Origin: Pedobacter cryoconitis
Lineage (GTDB): Bacteria > Bacteroidota > Bacteroidia > Sphingobacteriales > Sphingobacteriaceae
Length of the DNA stretch: 64,000 nucleotides
Direction of reading: 5' to 3'
NCBI RefSeq assembly: GCF_001590605.1
Contig: NZ_CP014504.1
Location: 1,922,001-1,986,000 of the forward strand
This document shows, in pieces, positions 9,770-18,301 of the stretch. Numbering within the stretch: position 1 is the first letter of the stretch; every line of letters begins with the position of its first letter. Under the pieces are notes generated by a model. It made no database searches. It worked only from the letters and a program-made list of their open reading frames with translations, and had not been told where the DNA came from. A program made the position numbers and the translations under genes.

Positions 9770-10282
9770 TTAGAGTTGTTGATTCTGTTTAGCGTTTTCG
9801 TATTTTTCCAATTGCGATTTCAGCTTGATTATTTCTTGTTTGAGCTGACGGTTTTCCAGATAAAAGTAAATTGCGAAACCAAGGAATATTTTCCCAAGAA
9901 TAAAAACCCCAATGAATAGCCATCTCCATATTTTGTGCACCCGCATATGGCTTGAAGAAGCATCTACTTCAATAAATTGTCTACTTTTACGGTGGTCCCC
10001 TCCTTTGCGGTTTGGTGGTCTTCTGACTGGAGTAGTGTCAAAATCAGGTACCTCCGCCAATTCATTAAGATGACTCTCAATTTTTAACCAGAGATCCGGA
10101 GGAGGAGGAATAGACATTTTCTGAGCCACGCGTTCCATATCCATTTCCAGATACTGCAAGGCTTCCTGAATTTGCGGATACTTTGCTTTCAGGAATAGCA
10201 ATTCCCGGGTTTCCGCTTCTGAAGTGGAACCTAATACATACGCTTCAAGTATTCCGCTTTCGATGTATTCGTTAATTTTCAC
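9770..10282 (-). CDS. Anti-sigma factor-like membrane protein
   Basis: 170 residues. The N-terminal ~75 residues, beginning KINEYIESGILEAYVLG and containing PPPPDLWLKIESHL (about 59-72), resemble the cytoplasmic anti-sigma domain of Sphingobacteriaceae RskA-type proteins. A basic linker follows, then one transmembrane helix (about 119-141) and a short coiled-coil tail (about 143-165). The periplasmic RskA domain usual in full-length relatives is missing, so the protein is about 90-100 residues short. Its start overlaps the upstream sigma-like gene by 11 bases, as expected for a sigma/anti-sigma pair. Confidence 0.72.
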   Translation of the reverse strand: MKINEYIESGILEAYVLGSTSEAETRELLFLKAKYPQIQEALQYLEMDMERVAQKMSIPPPPDLWLKIESHLNELAEVPDFDTTPVRRPPNRKGGDHRKSRQFIEVDASSSHMRVHKIWRWLFIGVFILGKIFLGFAIYFYLENRQLKQEIIKLKSQLEKYENAKQNQQL

Positions 10283-10784
10283 AACTTTTCCTCATTATAG
10301 CGAAAGCCTCTTTTAAAGTCTTCCTGATTGATTCCTCTTCTTTATTTAATTCTTTTGAAATCGTTTCAACCGATTTTCCGTAATAATAAACACTATAAAA
10401 AATATGATGTTGTTCTTCAGTAAAATAATCAGGAAATCTGGTGTGAGATTCATGACTTCCCGAAACCTGTAACCCCATATCTTTAAGATCACTGGCCATT
10501 CTACCGGAATCTGTTAACTGGTTTAACTTATTCTGGGCAAACCTTTTTAGCTGACACCAATTATTAGTTTCATCCCAGTCTATTTCATTAAAGTGTTGGG
10601 CAATATCACAAAATACTTTCACCAGATATTCCTCAGCCAGTTTTTGGTTCTTTACAATTTCAAAAATATAGCCTAATAACATACTTGCGTGCTTATCATA
10701 CAGGCTACGTATACTTGCTTGTTTATTTGCTACTAGTGTTAATGATTCAGTTTCTCGCATGATTATATTTTTGAGGTAAGGCAT
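10272..10784 (-). CDS. ECF-type sigma-70 family factor (divergent)
   Basis: 170 residues. LYDKHASMLLGYIFEIVKNQ (about 28-47) matches sigma region 2.1-2.2, where ECF factors of this phylum read LYDKYAxxLYGxI. The C-terminal part, YYYGKSVETISKELNKEEES then IRKTLKEAF, has the helix-turn-helix layout of region 4. Region 2 is followed by an atypically diverged linker. An alternative start is the Met nine codons in (10760). The overlap with the anti-sigma-like gene downstream supports the call. Its target promoters cannot be told; autoregulation is usual. Confidence 0.75.
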   Translation of the reverse strand: MPYLKNIIMRETESLTLVANKQASIRSLYDKHASMLLGYIFEIVKNQKLAEEYLVKVFCDIAQHFNEIDWDETNNWCQLKRFAQNKLNQLTDSGRMASDLKDMGLQVSGSHESHTRFPDYFTEEQHHIFYSVYYYGKSVETISKELNKEEESIRKTLKEAFAIMRKSCEN

Positions 10785-11650
10785 TTGTCCTTATGACTTA
10801 CCCAAAATCTAATGGTCTTTTGTCTTGTATAAATCTAATTTAAGCAAAAACTATTTGAATCAAGAAATTTATGTCTTTAAAATAGAATTTAATTAAAAAT
10901 ATATTTTAAAGAGTTTGAAATATCGATTTAAAACACATTAAAAGCCTGTTTTAAAATTTTTTTGAGAAAATTTATTTCCTATCAAATGAAAAATCGATTT
11001 TTCACTGAGATTTCGCCTGATTAAATTATTTCAGAAAACAAGAGTTAACAGGCGGTTATAGCCATGTTACCACCTTTTCCACTGATAGCGTGGAATGTTA
11101 AATTAGAGTTTACAAGTATATAGTAAATTATGCATCATGTGTTAATGAAATCTGATTTCAATCTTCTTAACTTAAAATTTTCAATGAAAATATAGTTTGA
11201 TTATCAAAACTTACAGGAATAAAAAAAGATAGAAATAACTGTTTTGTACAATTCAATCAAAAATTAAATCTGCTCCTCCTCATTTATTTGCAGATCCGCT
11301 TATCGATATTTTTCAAACCATCTTATTCTAAGAAATATTTTTAATAAAAAAATTACATTAATTGATAATATATAACAGTGATTTAAGAAGATAAAAGTCA
11401 AAAGCTCCTATTTTCTCCTAATCTAAACCAAGATTAAACTCCAGATTTCATAGCCAGCCGGAATATTTTTATAGCTCACAGGAATACTTATCGCTTTTTA
11501 TAAAAAAAAACACGTCTACCAAGTTACCACCTGAAAAATTTAAATGCTTTTAGCAAAAAAGAAATGCAATTATTCTCCAAATTATTTCACATAATTAGGT
11601 GAAGTATTTAACTTTGATTCATACACTTACAACTAAACCAAGCTAAATTA
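10785..11650. other. 866-base AT-rich intergenic region
   Basis: The longest gene-free stretch in the window, between two divergently transcribed sigma factor genes. Reading both strands I find no ORF with coding character, no tRNA and no strong hairpin. The heptamer GTTACCACC occurs twice (near 11064 and 11522). A TAACTTTG box close to its right end (11609-11616) is the likely promoter of the next gene. It could hold a decayed gene or an unrecognised RNA. Confidence 0.5.
11609..11616 (+). promoter_or_regulatory. Candidate -7 box TAACTTTG
   Basis: Exact match to the Bacteroidota -7 consensus TAnnTTTG, 34 bases before the ECF sigma gene start. No TTG -33 element is seen at the usual distance. 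Confidence 0.5.
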
Positions 11651-12229
11651 ATGCTACTAAAACATGTCACTTACAACTCTTGGAATGATGCTCAATTAGT
11701 CGCATCAATGACTGCAGGGGATAAGGCTGCTTTCGATGAGATTTATGAAAGATACTGGAATAAACTCTATAATGAGAGCTACAAAAGATTAAGAAGTATA
11801 GAGCAGGTCGAAGAACTTGTTCAATCCGTTTTTGTAGACCTGTGGTCCAAGAAAGAAAGAAAAAACATTGTAAATATCTATGCCTATTTGATTACGGCTG
11901 TTCGCTACCAGGTTTTCATATTGTATAAAAAAGGCCAGACCCTGCCTCAGTTTGAAGAACCTTTAGATGACATGGTACACTCCTGTTCAGAAGCTGATTC
12001 TTTACTCAACGAAAAAGAAATCAGAAATTATATAGCCGTTTGGCTAGCGATGCAACCTGAAAAACGTGGAGAAATATTCAGAATGAAATTCATGGAAGAA
12101 ATGACAACCAGGGAGATTAGCGAAAAGTTAGGACTCAGTCAGAAAACCGTCCAAAATCAAATTTTAACAAGTCATGCCAGCCTAAAACAGTTCTTAGAAA
12201 GATTAATGGTAATGATGTCTGTAATGTAA
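11651..12229 (+). CDS. ECF RNA polymerase sigma-70 factor, Bacteroidota type, orphan
   Basis: 192 residues with the full ECF layout: region 2 (about 15-85: AAFDEIYERYWNKLYNESYK, then VEELVQSVFVDLWSKKER, the core-binding and -10 recognition helices) and region 4 (about 130-185: RGEIFRMKFMEEMTTREISE followed by KLGLSQKTVQNQI, the helix-turn-helix). In this phylum such factors normally sit directly before a FecR-type anti-sigma gene and a SusC-type receptor; here neither follows, so its signal input is unknown. A nearby decayed receptor remnant (9416-9741) hints that a former partner locus may have been lost, but this is speculation. Confidence 0.9.
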   Translation: MLLKHVTYNSWNDAQLVASMTAGDKAAFDEIYERYWNKLYNESYKRLRSIEQVEELVQSVFVDLWSKKERKNIVNIYAYLITAVRYQVFILYKKGQTLPQFEEPLDDMVHSCSEADSLLNEKEIRNYIAVWLAMQPEKRGEIFRMKFMEEMTTREISEKLGLSQKTVQNQILTSHASLKQFLERLMVMMSVM

Positions 12230-12428
12230 TCATCCTTAAAAATAATTCATTTTCGTGTGCACTTATTGGTCATGGAGAGCTGAAAATCACTCAGTTCTAA
12301 ATCCTGTCTTCTAAGGATTTCACCTGACACATTAGGTGTAATAATTGGTTGTAATTACTGTATTTATTTTACCCATAAAATATTGTTACTTTCGGCATTT
12401 ATCAACAGGAAAAACAGATCAATACAAA

Positions 12429-12995
12429 ATGATAAATGACTTTTTAAAAAGCTTCGGTATACTAACAAATGCTGACATCCATGATTTCCAGCACCTTGGC
12501 ATAATAAAACATCTTCAGAAAGGAGATTTCTTTATCAGTGAAGGAAAGTCATGTAAAGAAGTCGCCTTCATTAAAAGTGGAATATTACGCTCTTTTTTCA
12601 CTCCGGAATCAGGAGAAGAAATTACTTACTGTATTACCTTCCCTAATACACTAATGACCGCATATTCTTCATTCATCACTTCACTCCCTACTTTGGAAAA
12701 TATACAAGCCATGGCCCCCTGTGAATTATTAGTGATACAAAAGACAGACATTGATCAGTTAGCTAAGTCCAGCATAAACTGGATCACATTCTTTAAAATA
12801 ATTGCAGAACAACAATATATAGAACTGGAAAAACGCTTATTTCTTTTTCAAAAAGAGAAAGCTAAGAAGAGATATATGGATCTTCTTGAAAATCAGCCAA
12901 CCTATGTTCAGCAAATTCCATTACAATACCTCGCTTCCTACCTTGGGATTACCCCAAGACACCTGAGCCGTTTAAGAAAGGAAATCGTTTTTTAG
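12429..12995 (+). CDS. Crp/Fnr family transcriptional regulator
   Basis: 188 residues from the ATG at 12429. The N-terminal cyclic-nucleotide-binding fold (about 20-125) shows LQKGDFFISEGKSCKEVAFI and GILRSFF, and the C-terminal ~50 residues form a winged helix (PLQYLASYLGITPRHLSRLR). No Cys cluster is present, so it is not an oxygen-sensing Fnr. A TTG 28 codons upstream keeps the frame open, but that stretch holds a promoter-like TACTTTCG, so the shorter start is preferred. It lies 67 bases before an NAD(P)H oxidoreductase gene whose promoter carries a palindrome, and is its likely regulator. Confidence 0.85.
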   Translation: MINDFLKSFGILTNADIHDFQHLGIIKHLQKGDFFISEGKSCKEVAFIKSGILRSFFTPESGEEITYCITFPNTLMTAYSSFITSLPTLENIQAMAPCELLVIQKTDIDQLAKSSINWITFFKIIAEQQYIELEKRLFLFQKEKAKKRYMDLLENQPTYVQQIPLQYLASYLGITPRHLSRLRKEIVF

Positions 12996-13028
12996 ACAAA
13001 TGTCCAGTAGTTAGCATAAACCGCCTGA

Positions 13029-13036
13029 TACCTTTG
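13029..13036 (+). promoter_or_regulatory. Candidate -7 box TACCTTTG
   Basis: Exact TAnnTTTG match, 27 bases before the oxidoreductase start; its last four bases are also the first four of the 13033-13062 inverted repeat. No -33 TTG is seen. Confidence 0.6.
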
Positions 13037-13062
13037 TCCTGATTTTAAAAACACAGGACAAA
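13033..13062 (+). promoter_or_regulatory. Perfect 9-bp inverted repeat at promoter and start codon
   Basis: Arms TTTGTCCTG (13033-13041) and CAGGACAAA (13054-13062) are exact reverse complements with a 12-base spacer. The left arm overlaps the -7 box and the right arm touches the ATG at 13063. The position suits an operator that blocks RNA polymerase, possibly bound by the Crp-like protein encoded just upstream. Confidence 0.55.
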
Positions 13063-13644
13063 ATGAATAAGAATATTCTGATCATCAACGGGCATCCGAA
13101 TAAAGAAAGTCTCAATTACGCATTGACAAATGCTTATCAACAAGGCGCAATCCAATCTGGTGCACAGGTAGAGGTGATTCATATCGGTGAATTGAATTTT
13201 AACCCTAACCTGCAATATGGTTATACAAAAAGGATAGTATTAGAACCTGATCTGCTCGCCAGTCTGGAAAAGATTAAAAAAGCGGATCACCTGGTTTGGA
13301 TCCACCCTGTTTGGTGGGGAGGTCTGCCAGCAATGATGAAAGGTTTTATTGACCGTTTATTTCTGCCAGGTATTGCTTACAAATACCGGGAGAACTCCGT
13401 TTGGTGGGATAAATTATTAACTGGCAAAACTGCCAGGATTATTACAACCTTAGATCAGCCAGCCTGGTATTACTGGATATTTTACGGAAATCCCAGCGTA
13501 AATCAGTTAAAGAAAAGCACTTTAGAATTTTGCGGGATTAAACCTGTTTCGGTAACCTATATCGGAATTGTAAAGACCGCAGCAGAAAAACAAAGAGCAA
13601 ACTGGATAGCGAAAGTTTATCAATTAGGTGAAAAACAAAAATAA
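13063..13644 (+). CDS. NAD(P)H-dependent oxidoreductase, flavodoxin-like fold (NQO1/MdaB/KefF type)
   Basis: 193 residues. The N-terminal ILIINGHPNKESLNYAL is the FMN-phosphate-binding loop of this family; HLVWIHPVWWGGLPAMMKGF followed by IDRLFLPG (about 82-107) is the conserved flavin-contact and dimer motif. Members reduce quinones and other small electrophiles by two-electron transfer in the cytosol. Paired with the Crp-like regulator gene upstream. Expression is probably controlled by the 13033-13062 palindrome. Confidence 0.92.
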   Translation: MNKNILIINGHPNKESLNYALTNAYQQGAIQSGAQVEVIHIGELNFNPNLQYGYTKRIVLEPDLLASLEKIKKADHLVWIHPVWWGGLPAMMKGFIDRLFLPGIAYKYRENSVWWDKLLTGKTARIITTLDQPAWYYWIFYGNPSVNQLKKSTLEFCGIKPVSVTYIGIVKTAAEKQRANWIAKVYQLGEKQK

Positions 13645-13689
13645 TCTACCATCCTTTTCGAATTACAGAACACTTATTTTAATTGAATT

Positions 13690-14292
13690 ATGCCTAGAAT
13701 TAAAGTTAAGCGCAGCGCTTTAACAGTCGACATGACTGCTATGACCGATGTCTCCTTTTTACTACTTACCTTTTTCATTTTAACTGCAGTTGCTAAACAG
13801 CCAGATCCCCTGGATGTAAAAATCCCTTCCTCTACTTATAAATTAAAAGTTCCGGAAATTGATATTGCTATTCTGACCATTGGTAAAGGAAAAGTATTCT
13901 TTGAGGCTGCAGGACAAGAGGTAAGAATTTCCATGTTAGAAAAAATGGGCGCACAATATCGGATTGACTTTAGTCCGGAAGAGAAAAAGAGATTTAGTGT
14001 GATCAGTTCTTTTGGCGTCCCTGTTCAAAGCTTAAAAAAGTTTATCAGCATGGACGCTGCCAAAAGAAAGGCATCGGGATTGGAAACGGGAATTCCTGCT
14101 GATTCAGCAAACAATCAATTGGCAGACTGGGTACTCCATTCCAGAAAAGCAGTCGCAGAATTGCATGCCACCTCCATGCGGGTCAGCATCAAAGGAGATG
14201 CCGCGGAAGAGTATCCGGCTATCAAGAAAATTGTAGACATCCTTCAAAAGCAAAAGATCAATAAATTTAGTTTATTAACCAATCAGGAATAA
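13690..14292 (+). CDS. ExbD/TolR family biopolymer transport protein, orphan
   Basis: 200 residues. A short basic cytoplasmic start (MPRIKVKRSALTVDM) is followed by one membrane helix (about 19-37: TDVSFLLLTFFILTAV) with the essential proton-path Asp20. The periplasmic part (about 40-200) is of the long Bacteroidota type. ExbD works with ExbB and TonB to power outer-membrane receptors. In this phylum it is normally encoded after exbB, often beside a second exbD and tonB; here neither neighbour is related, so it must use an ExbB encoded elsewhere or serve another complex. Confidence 0.85.
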   Translation: MPRIKVKRSALTVDMTAMTDVSFLLLTFFILTAVAKQPDPLDVKIPSSTYKLKVPEIDIAILTIGKGKVFFEAAGQEVRISMLEKMGAQYRIDFSPEEKKRFSVISSFGVPVQSLKKFISMDAAKRKASGLETGIPADSANNQLADWVLHSRKAVAELHATSMRVSIKGDAAEEYPAIKKIVDILQKQKINKFSLLTNQE

Positions 14293-14353
14293 AATTAGTT
14301 GAATATTTTAGTATAAATATGAATATTCCCGTTTGATTTTTATAAATTACGTA

Positions 14354-15262
14354 ATGAAGTCAATTGAGAGTGTTCAGGAATTTTATACACGTGTACCCTT
14401 GGCAAATCCATTGGGGTTAACTTTGGACAATGCAGGATCTGGTCACTTTAACGTGTTTTCCAGGGCAAATTGTTCGCCAGTTACTCCTTACAGCAGAAGG
14501 GATTTTTATAAAGTATCTTTAATTATTGGTACAGGTAAAATACATTATGCTGATAAATGGATTTATATAGACAGGCCAGCCCTGTTATTCTCCAATCCTA
14601 TAATTCCTTATTCATGGGAAGCAGAATCAGCCTTACAAGAAGGTTGGTTCTGCCTCTTTACGGAAGCCTTTATACAAACCGGAGAATATAAAGAGTCTTT
14701 ACAAGATTCTCCTTTGTTTAGTATTGGCAGTAATCCTGTGTTTTTCATTGATGAAATTCAGCAAAAAGAAATATCAGAGTTGTTTATAAAGATGACAAAG
14801 GAAATTACTTCAGATTATTTGCATAGGTATGGTTTATTGCGAAATTATCTGCATCTGATCATTCATGAAGCCATGAAAATGAATCCAACAGAGAATTTCG
14901 AGAAACACGTGAATGCATCTTCAAGAATTACTTCGCTGTTTCTGGAACTTCTGGAAAGGCAGTTTCCTATAGATACGCATCATTTATGCCTAAAATTAAA
15001 GACTGCAAATGATTATGCCAGAAGCCTTTCAATTCATGTGAACCATTTGAACCGCTCTGTAAAAGAACATACAGGAAAAACAACAACCGATCATATTGCT
15101 GCAAGAATAACCAGAGAAGCCAGAGCTTTGCTCCAGCATACAGACTGGAATATTTCGGAAATTGCCTATGGCCTTGGATTCGAATATCCAGCTTACTTTA
15201 CTAATTTTTTCAAAAAAAACGCTGGCGTTTCTCCAATTGAGGTCAGGCATACAACAGTCTGA
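14354..15262 (+). CDS. AraC family transcriptional regulator
   Basis: 302 residues from the ATG at 14354 (an in-frame TTG lies seven codons upstream). The N-terminal half (about 20-130) is a cupin-like ligand domain (SRRDFYKVSLIIGTGKIHYA). The last ~100 residues hold the two helix-turn-helices of AraC proteins, ending with the signature WNISEIAYGLGFEYPAYFTN then FFKKNAGVSP. Its stop overlaps the first of several 22-bp direct repeats placed before the aldo/keto reductase gene, so it very likely controls that gene. The inducer is unknown. Confidence 0.92.
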   Translation: MKSIESVQEFYTRVPLANPLGLTLDNAGSGHFNVFSRANCSPVTPYSRRDFYKVSLIIGTGKIHYADKWIYIDRPALLFSNPIIPYSWEAESALQEGWFCLFTEAFIQTGEYKESLQDSPLFSIGSNPVFFIDEIQQKEISELFIKMTKEITSDYLHRYGLLRNYLHLIIHEAMKMNPTENFEKHVNASSRITSLFLELLERQFPIDTHHLCLKLKTANDYARSLSIHVNHLNRSVKEHTGKTTTDHIAARITREARALLQHTDWNISEIAYGLGFEYPAYFTNFFKKNAGVSPIEVRHTTV

Positions 15263-15340
15263 TCAAAATAAAACCATAATCTGATTAAAATAAGAACATG
15301 GTTTGATCAAAATAAGAACACAGTTTGATTATTATAATCA
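15258..15340. repeat. Tandem 22-bp direct repeats, candidate AraC-type operator
   Basis: Units start at 15258, 15280 and 15302, exactly 22 bases apart, with core TYTGATYAAAATAARAAC; a fourth, diverged unit starts at 15324 (TTTGATTATTATAATCA). The spacing is two helical turns, as for AraC half-sites arranged in direct repeat. The array sits between the AraC-type gene and the aldo/keto reductase promoter. Confidence 0.7.
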
Positions 15341-15379
15341 TCTATTTGAATAGTATAACTCATCCCCCTATGTGTGTGC

Positions 15380-15387
15380 TAACTTTG
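15380..15387 (+). promoter_or_regulatory. Candidate -7 box TAACTTTG for the aldo/keto reductase
   Basis: Exact TAnnTTTG match, 20 bases before the ATG at 15408. It falls inside the upstream in-frame extension that begins at 15372, which argues that translation starts at 15408. No -33 TTG at the normal distance, in keeping with activator dependence. Confidence 0.6.
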
Positions 15388-15407
15388 GACTATCAAATCT
15401 GATCATT

Positions 15408-16409
15408 ATGAAATATAGAAATCTAGGAACAACTAAAGAAAAGCTATCGGCTGTAGGACTTGGCTGTATGGGAATGAGTTTTGCATACGGACCTGTTGAT
15501 GATACTGAAAGCATTGCAACTTTACATAAAGCTCTTGATCTTGGGGTAAATTTCTGGGATACTGCGGATGTTTATGGTAATGGAATAAATGAAGAGCTGA
15601 TCTCCAAAGTATTAACAACTAACAGAGAAAAGATATTTATTGCAACCAAATTTGGATTCCGCTTTCAGGACGATGTTAGTAGCCCGGGCAATACAAACGG
15701 AACTTATTTTGATGGCTCACCAGCATGGATGAAAATTGCAGTAGAAAAAAGTCTGAAAAGATTAAAAATCGATACTATAGACTTATATTATGTACATCGT
15801 GTTGACCCCAATATCCCTATCGAGGAAACTGTAGGTGCAATGGCCGAACTGGTAAAAGAAGGGAAAGTACGCTACCTCGGGTTAAGTGAGGCTTCTCCGG
15901 CCTCTATCCGAAAAGCACATGCAGTACACCCTATTGCTGCTTTACAAAGTGAATATTCTTTGCTAACCAGGGATGTTGAAGCTGAGATATTAGGTACAGT
16001 ACGGGAACTTGGCATTTCTCTGATCCCTTATTCGCCATTAGCACGGGGCCTGGTGACCAATACATTGGACATAAATTCATTGGCAGACAATGATTTCCGA
16101 AAATCATTACCACGTTATCAGCAGGGAAACCTGGATAATAACGCAAAATTGATTAGTGGATTTGCTGCAATAGCGCAGGATAAAAACTGCACACCGGCAC
16201 AGCTTGCACTCGCATGGGTATTGGCACAGGGCGAAGATATTATACCGATCCCTGGCACTAAGAAAAGGAAATATTTAGAAGAAAATGCAGCTTCTGTTGA
16301 TGTTGATTTATTAGCAGCCGATTTAAAAGCTATTGATGAACTTATTACACGTTTTCCGGTGAGTGGCGAGCGCTATAGTGAAGGGGCTATGAAATTAGTG
16401 AATAATTAA
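15408..16409 (+). CDS. Aldo/keto reductase
   Basis: 333 residues. The catalytic tetrad of the AKR superfamily is visible: Asp and Tyr in WDTADVYGNG (about 48-57), Lys in FIATKFGF and His in YYVHRVDP. The C-terminus carries the NADPH-binding IPIPGTKKRKYLEENA. The sequence most resembles the large bacterial group of AKRs related to YajO/perakine reductase, which reduce diverse aldehydes and ketones. Regulated, by position, by the AraC protein at 14354-15262 acting on the 22-bp repeats upstream. Confidence 0.93.
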   Translation: MKYRNLGTTKEKLSAVGLGCMGMSFAYGPVDDTESIATLHKALDLGVNFWDTADVYGNGINEELISKVLTTNREKIFIATKFGFRFQDDVSSPGNTNGTYFDGSPAWMKIAVEKSLKRLKIDTIDLYYVHRVDPNIPIEETVGAMAELVKEGKVRYLGLSEASPASIRKAHAVHPIAALQSEYSLLTRDVEAEILGTVRELGISLIPYSPLARGLVTNTLDINSLADNDFRKSLPRYQQGNLDNNAKLISGFAAIAQDKNCTPAQLALAWVLAQGEDIIPIPGTKKRKYLEENAASVDVDLLAADLKAIDELITRFPVSGERYSEGAMKLVNN

Positions 16410-16479
16410 ATTCACGCTAATCGTATTATATGTGATATTTTCTTCCGATAATGGCCTAAATTCATTTTACCGTTATCCT

Positions 16480-18273
16480 ATGACTAAACCACAGACAATA
16501 ATTTACGGATTAAGTGTATGTTTATTTGCTGCAATCCCGTTTGCAGCAAATTCACAAACCAAAGCACCCCATACTGACAAAACATGGATACTTCAATCTA
16601 ATAAATATACAGAAGAACTCGTCAATCTTGACAAAAAATACACTCCTGAATATGGCTCTTCCCAAGGTTTGTCAGCATATGATACACTGATCGTTGTGCC
16701 CACTCTTGCCAATGAACTGGCAGAAAGAAAAGAAGGAGAACTACTGGCCTCAAAATACAAAGCTGCTTTACAAACAGAAAATAACATTGCTGTTAAACAA
16801 GATCTGAACATCCTGATTTCACACTTAACCATGGGATTTAAGAATCAGGATTTTGAAACTAAAAGAAAAATACCCTTTCTAAACGCAGCCAGTACTATTT
16901 ATGAAGGCTTGCAAATTTTACTGGATGACCAGACTCCTGAACCAAGACGCGCTGCTGCTGTGATCCGTTTACAGAAATACGCGGGCCTTACAGCTGGTTA
17001 TCAACCTTTAACCTCCATTCTGAAAGCACGTGTTTTACACCAGATGGAAGGTGAGCATATGATTTATCCTTCCCGCCAGCAAATGGAAGTTACTTTATCA
17101 CGTAACGCCAGTATTATTGATGGTATCGCAGACTTGTTTAAGAAACACAAACTTACAGGATGGGAAAAACCATATGCTGTACTTAAAAAACAAGTGGAGG
17201 AATACGACTTGTGGACAAGGAAAAACGTAATGCCTAAAGCCCGGAAAGATTTCAAGCTGACTAATCAGGAATATGCTTTACAGTTAGAAGAGTATGGAGT
17301 TGATATAGCACCAGATCAATTGGCGAAAATGGCTCATCAGGCATTTTTAGAAATTCAGCAGGAAATGAAACCCATTGCAGAACAGATTGCCAAACAAAGA
17401 AACTGGCCTTCTTCAGATTATCGTGATGTAATCCGTCAACTGAAAAAGGAACAAATATTAGGAGATTCTATCATTCCTGTTTATGAAAGACACCTGAAAG
17501 ATATAGAAGTTATCATCCGTGAAAAGCAATTGATAACTTTGCCTTCACGTCCTGCTATCATCCGTCTGGCGAGTGCTGCTGAGACAGCGCGTTCTCCCGC
17601 TCCGCACATGATTCCACCTCCATTCCTGAATAATACAGGTCAGCGTGGTGTATTTGTATTGCCATTAAATATGCCACCAGCTCCTGGAGAAAAAGTGACT
17701 GATAAATATGATGATTTTACTTTTGAAGCTGCTTCCTGGACATTAATTGCACATGAAGCCCGTCCGGGTCATGAATTACAATTTGACAAAATGGTAGAAG
17801 AAGGAGTTTCTCAAGCACGTAGTTTATATGCTTTTAATTCAACCAATGCTGAAGGATGGGGATTATATGCAGAGTATATGATCAGACCTTACATGCCACT
17901 TGAAGGTCAGTTAGTTTCTTTGGATTACAGATTATTAAGAGCTGCCCGTGCTTTCCTTGATCCTGAAGTACAAACTGGGAAAATCACACCAGAAGAGGTA
18001 AAAAAAGTACTGATGGAAGAGGTTGTACAATCATCCGCAATGGCGCAACAAGAAGTAGAGCGTTATACCATTAAAGCACCCGGACAAGCAAATAGTTATT
18101 TTTATGGCTTTACGAAAATGATTGCTTTAAGAAAAGATACAGAAGATGCTTTAGGTGCAAAATTCAATGCCCTTCGTTTTCATGATTTCATCTTGTCACA
18201 AGGCTTACTTCCGCCTGCATTGATCAGGGAGGCTGTATTAACGGATTTCATACCAGCAGAAAGAAAATTGTAA
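16480..18273 (+). CDS. DUF885 family exported metallopeptidase-like protein
   Basis: 597 residues from the ATG at 16480, which gives a clean signal peptide (MTKPQTIIYGLSVC..., cleavage near AANSQ); an in-frame GTG at 16432 would spoil it. The HEARPGHELQF segment is the conserved HExxPGHE motif of DUF885 proteins, which resembles a zinc-peptidase site, and NAEGWGLYAEYM is the second family signature, probably giving the third metal ligand. The family is believed to be peptidase-like; its substrates are unknown. It stands alone between the aldo/keto reductase and the Vat-type gene. Confidence 0.88.
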   Translation: MTKPQTIIYGLSVCLFAAIPFAANSQTKAPHTDKTWILQSNKYTEELVNLDKKYTPEYGSSQGLSAYDTLIVVPTLANELAERKEGELLASKYKAALQTENNIAVKQDLNILISHLTMGFKNQDFETKRKIPFLNAASTIYEGLQILLDDQTPEPRRAAAVIRLQKYAGLTAGYQPLTSILKARVLHQMEGEHMIYPSRQQMEVTLSRNASIIDGIADLFKKHKLTGWEKPYAVLKKQVEEYDLWTRKNVMPKARKDFKLTNQEYALQLEEYGVDIAPDQLAKMAHQAFLEIQQEMKPIAEQIAKQRNWPSSDYRDVIRQLKKEQILGDSIIPVYERHLKDIEVIIREKQLITLPSRPAIIRLASAAETARSPAPHMIPPPFLNNTGQRGVFVLPLNMPPAPGEKVTDKYDDFTFEAASWTLIAHEARPGHELQFDKMVEEGVSQARSLYAFNSTNAEGWGLYAEYMIRPYMPLEGQLVSLDYRLLRAARAFLDPEVQTGKITPEEVKKVLMEEVVQSSAMAQQEVERYTIKAPGQANSYFYGFTKMIALRKDTEDALGAKFNALRFHDFILSQGLLPPALIREAVLTDFIPAERKL

Positions 18274-18301
18274 AAACACATTGGGATGTGAAGGCATTTG
18301 T

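Noticed and set aside
12345..12428. N-terminal extension of the Crp-like regulator
   Set aside because: TTG start, low coding character and a promoter-like sequence inside; the shorter form matches family length.
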